From contig JABZIV010000021.1 in NCBI GenBank assembly GCA_015258095.1, positions 1 through 38,422 of the forward strand: a stretch of DNA of 38,422 nucleotides. The letters are read 5' to 3'. A program made the position numbers and the translations under genes. The notes beneath the pieces were generated by a model that was not told the origin of the DNA, ran no database searches, and saw only the letters and a list, made by a program, of their open reading frames with translations. Source of the stretch: Lachnospiraceae bacterium. GTDB taxonomy: Bacteria > Bacillota > Clostridia > Lachnospirales > Lachnospiraceae. This document shows positions 7,921 to 16,937 of the stretch, in pieces (positions within the stretch are counted from its first letter, which is position 1; each line of letters begins with the position of its first letter).

Positions 7921-10227
7921 ATGAAAAAGAGAAATCGGTTTATTGCTTCCTTACTTGCGGTAGCAATGACTGCATCCCTCCTCGCTTCCTGTGGAGGCAG
8001 CTCTTCCGGGAAGAAGGAAGACCAGTCGGGAAAGCAGAGCGCGGATGCTTCGAAGGATTCCGGCGCCATGGTTTTTGCATCGGATGAATTCAATGCGAAG
8101 TTCTCTCCGTTTTTTTCAGAAACCGCACCGGACACTATGGTGTCCGACCTCGTGAATGTTCAGCTTCTTCAGCTCGATAGAACCGGCTCCATCATCACGA
8201 AGGGAATCGAAGGGGAGAAGAAGGAATACAACGGTAAGGAGTATACCTATCACGGCATTTCCGACCTGGATATCAAAGAGAACAGTGACGGCACGGTTTT
8301 CTATGATTTCAAACTGAAGGACGGCTTGAAGTTCTCTGACGGAGAGCCTTTCACCATCGATGATGTTATCTTCACGATGTATGTGCTTGCCGATCCGACT
8401 TACGATGGAAATGCTACTTTCTTTACTTTGCCGATTCAGGGTATGGAAGAGTACAGAAAGGGAGTAGATACCCTTTTCAACCTGATTTTAAAGGCAGGAG
8501 AAGGAAATACCGATTTTTCCAAGTGGACAGAAGAGCAGCAGAAGACCTTCTGGACCGACTATAAGAAGGCAGTCGATGCTTTCGTAAAGGAAATCACAGA
8601 CCTTTGCGTGAAGAACGGACTGAATAAAGAGGGTGACTCTATTGCCGCCTGTGCAGCAAATTACGGCTACGAAGGCTTGAAGGATGACGCTACGGCTATG
8701 GACTTCTTCAATGCCATGCTGGCAAAGTATGATGGCAGTGTGTCGAAGATGAGTGCCTCAGAGAGTGCCGGAACCCAGTTCAGCGCTTTGATGCCGAGTT
8801 ATAAGGATTACCAGGTCGGTGTAGAGACCGGAGAGTCCGCACCGAACATCACGGGTATTCAGAAGACCGGTGAGGATTCCCTGCGCATCGTTGCAACCAA
8901 GGTGGATGCGCAGATGATTTATCAGCTGGCTGTAACTGTCGGTGCTTTGCATTACTATGGCGATAAGGCAAAGTTCGACTATGATAAGAACCAGTTCGGA
9001 TTCCCGAAGGGCGATCTTTCTTCCATGAGAGAAAAGATTTCCAAGCCGCTCGGTGCCGGTGCGTACGTTTTCGATAAGTATGAGAATGGTGTTGTCAGCC
9101 TGAAGGCAAACGACAGCTATTACGATGGAGCACCGAAGGTAAAGAACCTGAACCTGAAGTATGTTGCAGAGAATGATAAGCTGAACTCCATTCTTGCCGG
9201 AACCACGGATATTTCTACCCCGTCTTTCACGACAGAGGTTGCGGATGCCATCAAGAAAGCAAACAGCAACGGCGAGCTTTCCGGAGATAAGATCTACACA
9301 AGTGCTGTCGATGCGCTCGGTTATGGTTATATCGGAATCAATTCCCATAACGTTTGTGTAAACAAAGAGCCGGGCAGTGAGCAGTCGAAAGATCTTCGTC
9401 GTGCATTTGCCACCATTTTCTCTGTATATAGAGACCTTGCCATCAGCTCATACTATGGCGACAGAGCAAGTGTTATCAACTATCCGATTACAAACACCTC
9501 CTGGGCGGCACCGCAGCCGACAGATGACGGTTATGAAATTGCATTCTCGAAGGATGCAGACGGAAACCCGATTTACACTTCCGATATGAAGGATGAAGAC
9601 AAGTACGCCGCAGCAAAGAAAGCCGCTCTCGGTTTCCTGGAGAAGGCGGGATACACGGTACAGAACGGAAAGGTTACTGCCGCTCCTGCAGGCGCGAAGA
9701 TGGAATATGAAGTGATGATTGGCGGTGGCGGAAACGGAGATCACCCCTCCTTCATGATTCTTACCGAGGCACAGAAGGCTCTTGCAGAAATCGGTATGAA
9801 GCTGGATATCAATGATATGTCGAACAGCGCGGATATGTGGAACAAGTTGAACGCAAGACAGGCGGAGATGTGGTGTGCCGCTTGGCAGGCAACCCCGGAT
9901 CCGGATATGTACCAGGTATATTACTCTGATGTTGCAAACGGCGGAAAAGAGCCGGGCGGTTCCAACTATATGTACCAGATTGAAGACAAAGACCTCGATG
10001 ATATGATTATGCAGGCGAGAGAGTCTACTGACCAGGAGTATCGTAAGACGATTTACAGAGCTGCCCTGGATAAGATTATCGATTGGGCTTGTGAGATTCC
10101 GGTTTACCAGAGACAGGAAGTAACAACATTCGCTTCCAATCGAATCAAGGTGGATACCATCACACCGGATATGTCCTCTTACTATAAGTGGTACTCTGAA
10201 ATTCAGAACTATGAGTTAACTAAGTAA
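7921..10227 (+). CDS. oppA: Oligopeptide ABC transporter substrate-binding lipoprotein, enlarged
   Basis: This lipid-anchored receptor captures peptides outside the membrane and delivers them to OppBCDF. The lipobox LASC places the lipidated Cys at residue 24, followed by a Ser/Lys linker and a type II binding fold of the SBP_bac_5 family (DGLKFSDGEPFTIDDV, the family-typical segment near 140-155; LGAGAYVFDKYENG near 380). At 768 residues it is over 200 longer than the common OppA of about 540. Most of the extra length is a helical, acidic stretch at roughly residues 170-310 without motif matches I know. It is the first gene of the operon, and a strong terminator hairpin follows. Peptides are the likely ligand; another compound such as nickel is less likely given pepF and the peptidases nearby. 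Confidence 0.88.
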   Translation: MKKRNRFIASLLAVAMTASLLASCGGSSSGKKEDQSGKQSADASKDSGAMVFASDEFNAKFSPFFSETAPDTMVSDLVNVQLLQLDRTGSIITKGIEGEKKEYNGKEYTYHGISDLDIKENSDGTVFYDFKLKDGLKFSDGEPFTIDDVIFTMYVLADPTYDGNATFFTLPIQGMEEYRKGVDTLFNLILKAGEGNTDFSKWTEEQQKTFWTDYKKAVDAFVKEITDLCVKNGLNKEGDSIAACAANYGYEGLKDDATAMDFFNAMLAKYDGSVSKMSASESAGTQFSALMPSYKDYQVGVETGESAPNITGIQKTGEDSLRIVATKVDAQMIYQLAVTVGALHYYGDKAKFDYDKNQFGFPKGDLSSMREKISKPLGAGAYVFDKYENGVVSLKANDSYYDGAPKVKNLNLKYVAENDKLNSILAGTTDISTPSFTTEVADAIKKANSNGELSGDKIYTSAVDALGYGYIGINSHNVCVNKEPGSEQSKDLRRAFATIFSVYRDLAISSYYGDRASVINYPITNTSWAAPQPTDDGYEIAFSKDADGNPIYTSDMKDEDKYAAAKKAALGFLEKAGYTVQNGKVTAAPAGAKMEYEVMIGGGGNGDHPSFMILTEAQKALAEIGMKLDINDMSNSADMWNKLNARQAEMWCAAWQATPDPDMYQVYYSDVANGGKEPGGSNYMYQIEDKDLDDMIMQARESTDQEYRKTIYRAALDKIIDWACEIPVYQRQEVTTFASNRIKVDTITPDMSSYYKWYSEIQNYELTK

Positions 10228-10265
10228 AGATTAAACGATTCAATCGTACGTTGTTTTCGGGCTTT

Positions 10266-10301
10266 AACCGCATTTCTGAAATCAGTGGAAATGCGGTTTT
10301 T
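10266..10301 (+). terminator. Intrinsic terminator or attenuator between oppA and oppB
   Basis: Perfect 11-bp stem AACCGCATTTC (10266-10276) and GAAATGCGGTT (10288-10298), an 11-base loop, and five T at 10297-10301. It lies 39 bases after the oppA stop and 62 bases before the oppB start. Since oppB to oppF need transcription through it, it should act as a partial terminator. Confidence 0.8.
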
Positions 10302-10362
10302 CCCGATAAAGAGACGGGGAAGCGTATCAGCGTTTTCCTCATTCGGAAGAGCAGGTTTTCTA

Positions 10363-11349
10363 GTGAAAAAGTATATTATCAAAAGATTGCTATGGTCTGT
10401 TTTGATTTTGTTCATCGTGGCATTTTTACTCTATTGCCTGATGCGGAGTCTCCCGACTTCGTATTTGGAGCAGATTGCCAGAACGAAAGCGCAGCAGCCG
10501 GGATCCAAGAGTTTTGAGGAATGGATGAAGCAGCTGTCCGCGACCTATGGTATGGATAAAGGGATTGTTCCGGGATTCTTCTCCTGGCTTGGAAAAGCCC
10601 TGCGCGGAAATTTCGGAGACAGCTGGAAGTATACCGTTCCGGTAACCCAGAAGTTCCTGGAGTGCGTAGGCATTTCCTTCTGGATGGGACTGATTGTGAT
10701 GATACTCGAGATGCTGATTTCGATTCCGCTCGGAATCATTGCAGCGACGAAGCAGTATTCCATGACCGACAATGTGATTTCCGTCGTTGCCCTGGCAGGA
10801 ATCTCCCTTCCCACTTTCTTTACGGCTTCTTTATTAAAGTTATTTTTCTCCGTAGACCTCGGCTGGTTTGATCTGAACGGTCTTGTGGGAAGAAATTATG
10901 ACTATCTTTCTCCGATGGGGCAGAAATGGGATATCGCGATGCATCTGGTGTTGCCGATTCTTACGCTTCTCATTGCCAGCATTGGTTCGTATATGCGTTA
11001 TATCCGAACCAATATGCTGGAAGTATTGAGCTCCGATTATATTCGTACCGCGCGCGCAAAGGGACTTTCCGAGCGTCGTGTGGTGTATCATCATGCTTTT
11101 CGAAATACGCTGATTACTTTAGTGACGATTTGGGGAACTTCTCTTCCGGGACTCTTTTCCGGCGCAATGATTACAGAGCAGCTTTTCTCCATTCCGGGTA
11201 TCGGTTACATTTCCTACCAGGCAATGGTTGCCGGCGATATTCCTTTCTCCATGTTCTATCTGGTGTTTATTGCCGCGCTGACCCTGATTGGAAACTTAAT
11301 CACGGATATTTTGTATGCGGTGGTTGACCCCCGTGTACGGATTGCGTAG
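10363..11349 (+). CDS. oppB: Oligopeptide ABC transporter permease
   Basis: This is one of the two membrane subunits of the importer, 328 residues from the chosen start, with about six transmembrane helices. The N-terminus KKYIIKRLLWSVLILFIV is the standard OppB/DppB opening. The ABC-contact loop reads YIRTARAKGLSERRVVYHHAFRNTL. I chose GTG at 10363: the homologous region begins there, and the earlier in-frame starts (10285, 10291) lie inside the terminator hairpin and would add 26 atypical residues. The SD is weak (AGG at 10353-10355), which also fits lower expression than oppA. oppC follows after 17 bases. Confidence 0.87.
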   Translation: MKKYIIKRLLWSVLILFIVAFLLYCLMRSLPTSYLEQIARTKAQQPGSKSFEEWMKQLSATYGMDKGIVPGFFSWLGKALRGNFGDSWKYTVPVTQKFLECVGISFWMGLIVMILEMLISIPLGIIAATKQYSMTDNVISVVALAGISLPTFFTASLLKLFFSVDLGWFDLNGLVGRNYDYLSPMGQKWDIAMHLVLPILTLLIASIGSYMRYIRTNMLEVLSSDYIRTARAKGLSERRVVYHHAFRNTLITLVTIWGTSLPGLFSGAMITEQLFSIPGIGYISYQAMVAGDIPFSMFYLVFIAALTLIGNLITDILYAVVDPRVRIA

Positions 11350-11366
11350 GAAAGGAGGAAGAGTCG

Positions 11367-13004
11367 ATGATGGATAAGCAGAAAAAGCATTCCGATGGAA
11401 CGGAAGAAACAATCGTAAGAGTGGAAGAAAGCGTTACAGATGGAGCGCATACGGAAGAAAAAATCGTGGAAACGGTCCTTTCCGAAGAAACAAAGACCGG
11501 ATACTCCCTGAACGACGATCGTCGTGTAAAGACCCTTTCTCCGGGGGCAATGGTGGCGAAGCGTTTCTTTCGAAACCATATTGCCGTGCTCGGTATGGTG
11601 GTTCTCCTTGCGATGTTCGTCTTCTCCTTTGTAGGAGGAATGCTTTCTCCGTATAAAGAGTCTCAGCTCTTTTACCGGAAGGATTCGCAGGTGCAGAAGT
11701 ATGCTGCCGTAAAGGCGAACACGGAGCTCCGGTATCAGCAGGCGGATAAGGACTCTTTCCCGAAGGTCGCGCAGGCCCAGTTCATTCTCGCGAAAGGAAA
11801 GAAACAGACGGATTTCTCTGCCGGCGGGAAGGACTACCGCTATGAAGAAGCGGGGAAGGATTTCTATTTGATTTATGAAAAGGGAGGAACGACTCCCGTT
11901 GCCTTTGCTGCTGTCGATATGGTAACCGCAGCGGGGAGTGATGCGATTCCCTATGCCGAGCAGCTTGCCATTTTGAAGGCCTATACGAACGAAGAGAAAA
12001 CCTTCAGTGAAGGCGGCATAAACTACAGCATAAAGGAAGACGGAACCATCGAGAAAGACGGTAAGGTTTATGCTACGGCAGGACGTTACATCTTGAATGC
12101 CATCATGAGCGATGTTACCTTCACGAAAGAGTTCAAAGAAGAGTTGCTCGCCGATATTCAGGCAAAGAAGGACAGCTTCCGCTTCAAAGATGCCGACGGA
12201 AAAGAGTCTGTCTATACCATTGAGTACGATGCTCCGTCAAAGACCTACAACATTAAGCAGAAGAGAGAGCAGATGGTCTACGATACCTATTCCAGCCCGA
12301 GCAGGAAGCATCCGCTCGGAACCGATAAGAACGGGATGGATATGCTGACCAGACTGATGTATGGCGGAAGAGTTTCTCTCTATATCGGTTTTGTCGTAGT
12401 GATTATCGAGACGGTCATCGGCATGCTTATGGGCGGTATTTCCGGCTACTTCGGCGGATGGATTGATGATTTAATCATGCGTGTTGTGGATGTATTCTAC
12501 TGTATTCCGACGATTCCGATCTACATCATCATCGGTGCGGCGATGGATGCCATGCACGTAGATCCGAAGATTCGTATGCTCTATCTGATGATTATTCTCG
12601 GTTTCTTCGGCTGGCCTTCGATTACGAGACTAGTGCGCGGTGAGATTCTGACCCTTCGTGAGCAGGAGTTCATGACGGCGACGGAGGCGACGGGAATTAA
12701 GCCGATTCACCGCATTACGAGGCACTTGCTTCCGAACGTTATTCCGCAGCTTATCGTAACCTGTACGATGAGTCTCGGCGGCGTAATTCTTACCGAGGCG
12801 GTTCTTTCCTTCCTCGGTCTTGGTGTAAAGTTCCCCTTCGCTTCCTGGGGAAATATCATAAACGATGTAAACAATACCTATGTACTCAGCAATTATCTTT
12901 TCATCTGGGTTCCCGCCGGCGTTTGCTTATTGCTTACGGTACTTGCGTTTAACCTGGTTGGAGACGGGCTCAGAGATGCATTTGACCCGAAGATGAAACG
13001 ATAG
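11367..13004 (+). CDS. oppC: Oligopeptide ABC transporter permease with large extracytoplasmic insertion
   Basis: This second membrane subunit has 545 residues against about 300 in common OppC proteins. Residues 1-65 form an acidic and threonine-rich cytoplasmic extension; helix 1 is at about 71-92; residues 100-310 are an inserted hydrophilic domain; the canonical permease resumes at HPLGTDKNGMDML (315-327) with the remaining helices and the ABC-contact loop EFMTATEATGIKPIHRI. The insertion should face outside, between helix 1 and helix 2, where OppA docks. It contains two related stretches (TDFSAGGKDYRYEEAGKDF and KTFSEGGINYSIKEDG), suggesting an internal duplication. AGGAGG precedes the ATG, with a second ATG one codon later. 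The next gene starts 15 bases downstream. Confidence 0.88.
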   Translation: MMDKQKKHSDGTEETIVRVEESVTDGAHTEEKIVETVLSEETKTGYSLNDDRRVKTLSPGAMVAKRFFRNHIAVLGMVVLLAMFVFSFVGGMLSPYKESQLFYRKDSQVQKYAAVKANTELRYQQADKDSFPKVAQAQFILAKGKKQTDFSAGGKDYRYEEAGKDFYLIYEKGGTTPVAFAAVDMVTAAGSDAIPYAEQLAILKAYTNEEKTFSEGGINYSIKEDGTIEKDGKVYATAGRYILNAIMSDVTFTKEFKEELLADIQAKKDSFRFKDADGKESVYTIEYDAPSKTYNIKQKREQMVYDTYSSPSRKHPLGTDKNGMDMLTRLMYGGRVSLYIGFVVVIIETVIGMLMGGISGYFGGWIDDLIMRVVDVFYCIPTIPIYIIIGAAMDAMHVDPKIRMLYLMIILGFFGWPSITRLVRGEILTLREQEFMTATEATGIKPIHRITRHLLPNVIPQLIVTCTMSLGGVILTEAVLSFLGLGVKFPFASWGNIINDVNNTYVLSNYLFIWVPAGVCLLLTVLAFNLVGDGLRDAFDPKMKR

Positions 13005-13019
13005 AATCGAGGAAATACT

Positions 13020-14204
13020 ATGGCAAAGAATGACGGTTATCTTTCCGCGAAAGAATCGCGGAGGATATCGAGAGAAAATAAAGCAATCACATCGAAGCTG
13101 GAAAAACAGCGGAAGAGAAGGAATGTTCCGGAAAGCGAGTATCTGACCAAGATGCGGAATCCGGAAAATGCGGTGGAGTTTGAGAATCTCCACACCTATT
13201 TCTTTACGGATGCCGGAACGGTAAAAAGTGTGGATTCGGTCAGTTTCGATGTCCCCCAGGGAAAGACGGTCGGTGTAGTGGGAGAGTCCGGTTGCGGTAA
13301 GTCGGTAACCTCTCTGTCCCTTATGCAACTTTTACAGAGACCGCAGGGACAGGTTGTCGAAGGAGCCATTCGCTTAAATACCGGCGATAAGGTATATGAC
13401 ATCACAAAGACACCGGAGAATGTCATGCAACATCTCCGCGGAAACTTTATGTCGATGATATTCCAGGAACCGATGACTTCCCTGAATCCGGTTTTTAAGA
13501 TCGGAGATCAGGTCGGAGAGGTACTCATTTTCCATGAAAATGCCTACAAGACGAAGGAAGAAGTGAAGAAGAGAACCATTGAACTGTTACAGATGGTCGG
13601 CATCGCGAACAGCGAGGGCGTCTATGAGATGTACCCGCATGAGCTTTCAGGCGGTATGCGGCAGCGTGTCATGATTGCGATGGCACTGGCATGCAACCCG
13701 AAACTGATTATTGCGGACGAGCCGACAACAGCGCTTGATGTAACGATTCAGGCACAGATTCTCGACCTCCTTCGGAACTTAAAGGATCAGATTAACTCGT
13801 CCATCATGCTGATTACGCATGATCTCGGTGTGATTGCGGAGATGGCGGATTATGTCGTGGTTATGTACTCCGGACGGGTTGTGGAAGCGGGAACCGCGAA
13901 AGAAATTTTCGCGCAACCTGCGCATCCCTATACGATTGGACTCATGGCGTCGAAGCCGGTGGTAGGAAGAGAAGTAGAGAAGCTTTACTCGATTCCCGGA
14001 AAAGTGCCGAATCCGATCAATATGCCGAATTACTGTTACTTTAGAGATCGTTGCGACAGGCGGATGCCTTGCTGCGACGGTGCGTATCCGAGAGAAATTT
14101 ATCTTTCCGAGACGCATAGAGTCAGCTGTTACCTCTATGACGAGGCTTCGAAGAATACGATTGCAGAGAAAGAAACGTCGGGTATACAGGTTCGTGAAGG
14201 GTAA
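13020..14204 (+). CDS. oppD: Oligopeptide ABC transporter ATPase
   Basis: This is the first of the paired ATPases that power peptide import, 394 residues. Walker A is GESGCGKSV (near 91-99), the signature is LSGGMRQRV, Walker B is LIIADEPTTALDV and the switch His is in ITHDLGV. The C-terminal oligopeptide/dipeptide extension has the Cys cluster seen in OppD (CYFRDRCDRRMPCC), which binds an iron-sulfur cluster in some homologues. A basic N-terminal extension of about 40 residues precedes the ABC core. The gene follows oppC by 15 bases and its stop is six bases before the oppF start. Confidence 0.92.
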   Translation: MAKNDGYLSAKESRRISRENKAITSKLEKQRKRRNVPESEYLTKMRNPENAVEFENLHTYFFTDAGTVKSVDSVSFDVPQGKTVGVVGESGCGKSVTSLSLMQLLQRPQGQVVEGAIRLNTGDKVYDITKTPENVMQHLRGNFMSMIFQEPMTSLNPVFKIGDQVGEVLIFHENAYKTKEEVKKRTIELLQMVGIANSEGVYEMYPHELSGGMRQRVMIAMALACNPKLIIADEPTTALDVTIQAQILDLLRNLKDQINSSIMLITHDLGVIAEMADYVVVMYSGRVVEAGTAKEIFAQPAHPYTIGLMASKPVVGREVEKLYSIPGKVPNPINMPNYCYFRDRCDRRMPCCDGAYPREIYLSETHRVSCYLYDEASKNTIAEKETSGIQVREG

Positions 14205-14210
14205 GTGGAA

Positions 14211-15266
14211 ATGATGGAAAAAAGCGAAATGAAAGACTTTACGCCAATCGTTCATAATGAAGAAAATATTCTGGAAGTCAACGGACTCAAGAAATACTTC
14301 CCCATAAAGGGGGGCTTCTTCAATACGGTTGTCGGTCATGTGAAGGCCATTGACGGCATCTCCTTTCACATCAAGAGAGGAACGACAATGGGACTTGTCG
14401 GAGAGTCGGGATGCGGAAAGACGACGACCGGCAGAACGATTTTACGTCTGAGCGGAGAGAAAACCGCCGGACAGGTTCTATTCAACGGAAAAGAAGTCTA
14501 CGACATCCCGAAAAAAGAAATGAACGAGATGCGTACCAAGATGCAGATTATTTTCCAGGATCCCTTCTCTTCCCTGTCTCCGAGACTTCCGGTAGGGGAG
14601 ATTATCGGAGAAGCGGTAAAGGAACACCGGCTTGTACCACAGAACGAGTACGAAGAGTATATTGATAAGGTTATGGATGAGTGCGGTTTGCAGCCTTTCC
14701 ATAAGGGACGGTATCCCCACGAGTTTTCCGGCGGACAGAGACAGAGAATCTGTATCGCAAGAGCCCTTGCACTGAATCCGGAGTTCGTGGTATGTGACGA
14801 ACCGGTTTCCGCCCTCGATGTATCGATTCAGGCGCAGGTTATCAACCTCCTGGAAGACTTGCAGGAGAAGTTCCACCTGACCTATCTCTTCATCTCTCAT
14901 GACTTATCCGTCGTAGAGCATATCTCCGATACGGTCGGGGTGATGTATCTCGGGAATATCGTAGAGTTCGGAGACACGAAGGATCTCTTTAGAGAACCGC
15001 TGCATCCTTATACGAAGGCTCTGTTCTCCGCGATTCCGATTCCGGATCCGGAAGCGAAGATGAATCGAATCATCCTGGAAGGAAGCATTCCTTCTCCGGC
15101 AAATCCTCCGGAAGGCTGTAAGTTCCATACCCGTTGTAAAGAATGCATGGGAATCTGCAAGAAGGTAGCTCCCGAGAAGAAGGATATGGGAAACGGGCAC
15201 ATCGTATACTGTCACCTCTATGACGAAGAAAAAGGCGGAGACGAGTATCGGAGATGTGCGGAATAG
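14211..15266 (+). CDS. oppF: Oligopeptide ABC transporter ATPase
   Basis: This is the second ATPase, partner of OppD, 351 residues. It has Walker A GESGCGKTT, signature FSGGQRQRI, Walker B FVVCDEPVSALDV and SHDLSVVEH, and the C-terminal oligopeptide domain with CKFHTRCKECMGIC. Three in-frame starts compete: GTG at 14205, ATG at 14211 and ATG at 14214. I take 14211 because AAGGG at 14197-14201 is nine bases before it, whereas the GTG directly abuts the oppD stop with almost no spacing. It is the last gene of the operon, ended by a strong bidirectional terminator. Confidence 0.9.
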   Translation: MMEKSEMKDFTPIVHNEENILEVNGLKKYFPIKGGFFNTVVGHVKAIDGISFHIKRGTTMGLVGESGCGKTTTGRTILRLSGEKTAGQVLFNGKEVYDIPKKEMNEMRTKMQIIFQDPFSSLSPRLPVGEIIGEAVKEHRLVPQNEYEEYIDKVMDECGLQPFHKGRYPHEFSGGQRQRICIARALALNPEFVVCDEPVSALDVSIQAQVINLLEDLQEKFHLTYLFISHDLSVVEHISDTVGVMYLGNIVEFGDTKDLFREPLHPYTKALFSAIPIPDPEAKMNRIILEGSIPSPANPPEGCKFHTRCKECMGICKKVAPEKKDMGNGHIVYCHLYDEEKGGDEYRRCAE

Positions 15267-15294
15267 AGAAAAGGGAAAAGTTCCGAAGAAAAAG

Positions 15295-15340
15295 GAACGG
15301 ATAACAAAAAAGAACGGATAACAATAAAGAACGGATAAAA
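15295..15340. repeat. Three tandem 17-bp repeats after oppF
   Basis: GAACGGATAACAA occurs at 15295 and 15312, and GAACGGATAAAA at 15329, giving an exact 17-bp period. The array starts 28 bases after the oppF stop and runs into the following terminator. Confidence 0.8.
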
Positions 15341-15374
15341 AAGGTATTCAGGAATTTGCCTGAATACCTTTTTT
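15337..15374. terminator. Bidirectional terminator between oppF and the deacetylase gene
   Basis: Perfect 10-bp stem GGTATTCAGG (15343-15352) and CCTGAATACC (15359-15368) with a six-base loop, flanked by six A on the left and six T on the right. It serves the plus-strand opp operon and the convergent minus-strand gene that ends at 15400. Confidence 0.9.
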
Positions 15375-15399
15375 AGTACCTTCTTATTTTACTTCTTAG

Positions 15400-16644
15400 C
15401 TACTTCTTCTTATGGAATTGGCTGTAATTCTTTCCGCTTTCCATAGAAACGCCTCGTGCTTTAGCCAGTTCGGAAACGGTTACCAGCTGATAGCCTCTTT
15501 CCCGAAGAGCCGGAATGATTCGCTCGGCTGCGGAAGCGCTTTGCTTATAGATAGAATGCATGAGGACGATGTCTCCGTCTTTCACGTGGGAAAGAACAAC
15601 ATTTACCGTATTGTCGGCGTTCTTGGTCTTCCAATCCAGTGTATCGATACTCCAGAGGATGGAAGGCTGTCCAAGGCTTGCAAGAGCCGGCTTTACACTT
15701 CCTGCCGTTGCTCCGTAAGGCGGACGGACAAGGTGTACGGGCTGTCCGGAAAGATTCCGAAGAATTTCATTTGTTTTGGAAATCGAACCGACGATAGCGC
15801 CCTGGGAGAGCTTCGGAAGATTTTCGTGTTTGTAGCTGTGGTTTCCGATTTCCATACCGGCAGCCGCAAGCTTCTTCACGGTATTCGGGAATTTTGTTGC
15901 CTGCGTTCCGACGAAGAAGAAAGTTGCTTTTCCGTTATATTTCTGAAGAGAAGCGAGGATTCTGTCTTCATAGAGTCCCGGGCCGTCATCAAAGGTCAGG
16001 GCAACCATCGGGCGGGCAGGATCCACAGTACCTTGTTGTGCGGTGGCGGTCACAGGGGAAGCACTGTCTTCCTTCGGACTTTCTCCTTTTTTCACAACGG
16101 TAACAATCATGCCGTCGATATGCTTTCCGACACCGACAGGGTTACTGTCTTCTCCGTTTTTTACCCAGTTCTGCCATTCATGGAGCACCGAGGTTTTATA
16201 GTAGACGTCGTACTGCTCTTTCAGGGCGCCGTTTAAGAAGACGCGGATTCCTTCGATGGGCATCTCCTGTCCTTCGCCTATTACTTGACCGTTCTCATGT
16301 ACTGCGGACCAGCCGAGACCGGAGAGGTTTGCCTGATATTGCACTGTACCGCTCATCCCTTCCGGCTGATGCTTTAAAAGCACTTTCATCGCCGTGGGGT
16401 AGGAGTCATTCCGTACCTGCCTCTGCCCGTCGTTACTGTATTCCTGAAATCCGACGCCCTTGTAGTACAAGCTGTAATAGCTTTTCAGGTGATGCTCCGC
16501 ACTTTCTTCCGCATATCCTTTCAGGGGGAACAGCAGGAAGAGAGCAAGAAGGAAGAGGAAGGAGAAGAAGAGGATATTCTTTCCTTTATCTTGTTTTTCA
16601 ATAGGGAAAATCATTTCCGAATCCATACTCTTTTTCCAATTCAT
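15400..16644 (-). CDS. Membrane-anchored polysaccharide deacetylase with ChW repeats
   Basis: This 414-residue extracytoplasmic enzyme probably removes acetyl groups from peptidoglycan or another cell-surface glycan. A hydrophobic segment at 23-42 is a signal anchor. Residues 55-185 carry two clear clostridial hydrophobic (ChW) repeats, with the G-W core and IEGIRVFL-type ends, and a weaker first one at about 56-90. The NodB domain (212-390) has TFDDGPG (Asp219, Asp220), the metal His pair in NHSYKH (His269, His273), RPPYG (307-311) and the catalytic-side His363 in LMHS. The spacing from GGAG to the ATG is long (12 bases), so the ATG six codons later is an alternative start. It is transcribed alone, convergent with opp. 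Confidence 0.9.
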   Translation of the reverse strand: MNWKKSMDSEMIFPIEKQDKGKNILFFSFLFLLALFLLFPLKGYAEESAEHHLKSYYSLYYKGVGFQEYSNDGQRQVRNDSYPTAMKVLLKHQPEGMSGTVQYQANLSGLGWSAVHENGQVIGEGQEMPIEGIRVFLNGALKEQYDVYYKTSVLHEWQNWVKNGEDSNPVGVGKHIDGMIVTVVKKGESPKEDSASPVTATAQQGTVDPARPMVALTFDDGPGLYEDRILASLQKYNGKATFFFVGTQATKFPNTVKKLAAAGMEIGNHSYKHENLPKLSQGAIVGSISKTNEILRNLSGQPVHLVRPPYGATAGSVKPALASLGQPSILWSIDTLDWKTKNADNTVNVVLSHVKDGDIVLMHSIYKQSASAAERIIPALRERGYQLVTVSELAKARGVSMESGKNYSQFHKKK

Positions 16645-16801
16645 GATTTTTATGCACTCCTTTGTCTTTATCTAAAATGGCATTGTTCTATAGACGGCTG
16701 ACGCATTTTCGTCCTATGGCTCCGAAGAAACGTCAACATCATATAAGACAGAAAAAAGCCAACGAGGTTACAGTATACGCCAATTTATCGAAAATAAAAA
16801 G

Positions 16802-16838
16802 GATAGGAGCCGAAAAACGATAGGAGCCGGAAAAGAGG
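16802..16838. repeat. Two tandem 17-bp repeats
   Basis: GATAGGAGCCGAAAAAC at 16802 is followed by GATAGGAGCCGGAAAAG at 16819, a period of 17 bp. It lies in the 383-bp divergent gap between the deacetylase and aldolase genes. Apart from this, the palindrome and the promoter, I see nothing else in that gap. Confidence 0.75.
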
Positions 16839-16884
16839 AAAACGACAGGAATTTGATCGGAAAGTAGATAGTGGGAGTATTTGT

Positions 16885-16916
16885 AAGAATATTTTTGTGA
16901 ATATTCTTGTTTTTTT
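16885..16916 (+). promoter_or_regulatory. Palindrome upstream of the KDPG aldolase operon
   Basis: Perfect 9-bp arms AAGAATATT (16885-16893) and AATATTCTT (16900-16908) around TTTGTG, then G and seven T. It looks like a weak AT-rich terminator, yet no plus-strand gene lies upstream, so an operator for a sugar-acid regulator is a plausible reading. It ends about 30 bp before the presumed -10 box. Confidence 0.45.
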
Positions 16917-16937
16917 CTATGTTAAAGAGGAAAATTT

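Noticed and set aside
10285..10362. Upstream GTG or ATG starts for oppB
   Set aside because: They lie in or next to the terminator hairpin and add residues absent from the family.
15312..15340. Resemblance of GAACGGATAACAAT to the E. coli lac operator
   Set aside because: It lies after the oppF stop in a 17-bp tandem array, not near a promoter, and lacks the second operator half. Chance similarity.
15412..16236. 274-codon plus-strand frame opposite the deacetylase
   Set aside because: The minus strand encodes a full NodB domain with all catalytic motifs; the opposite frame shows none.
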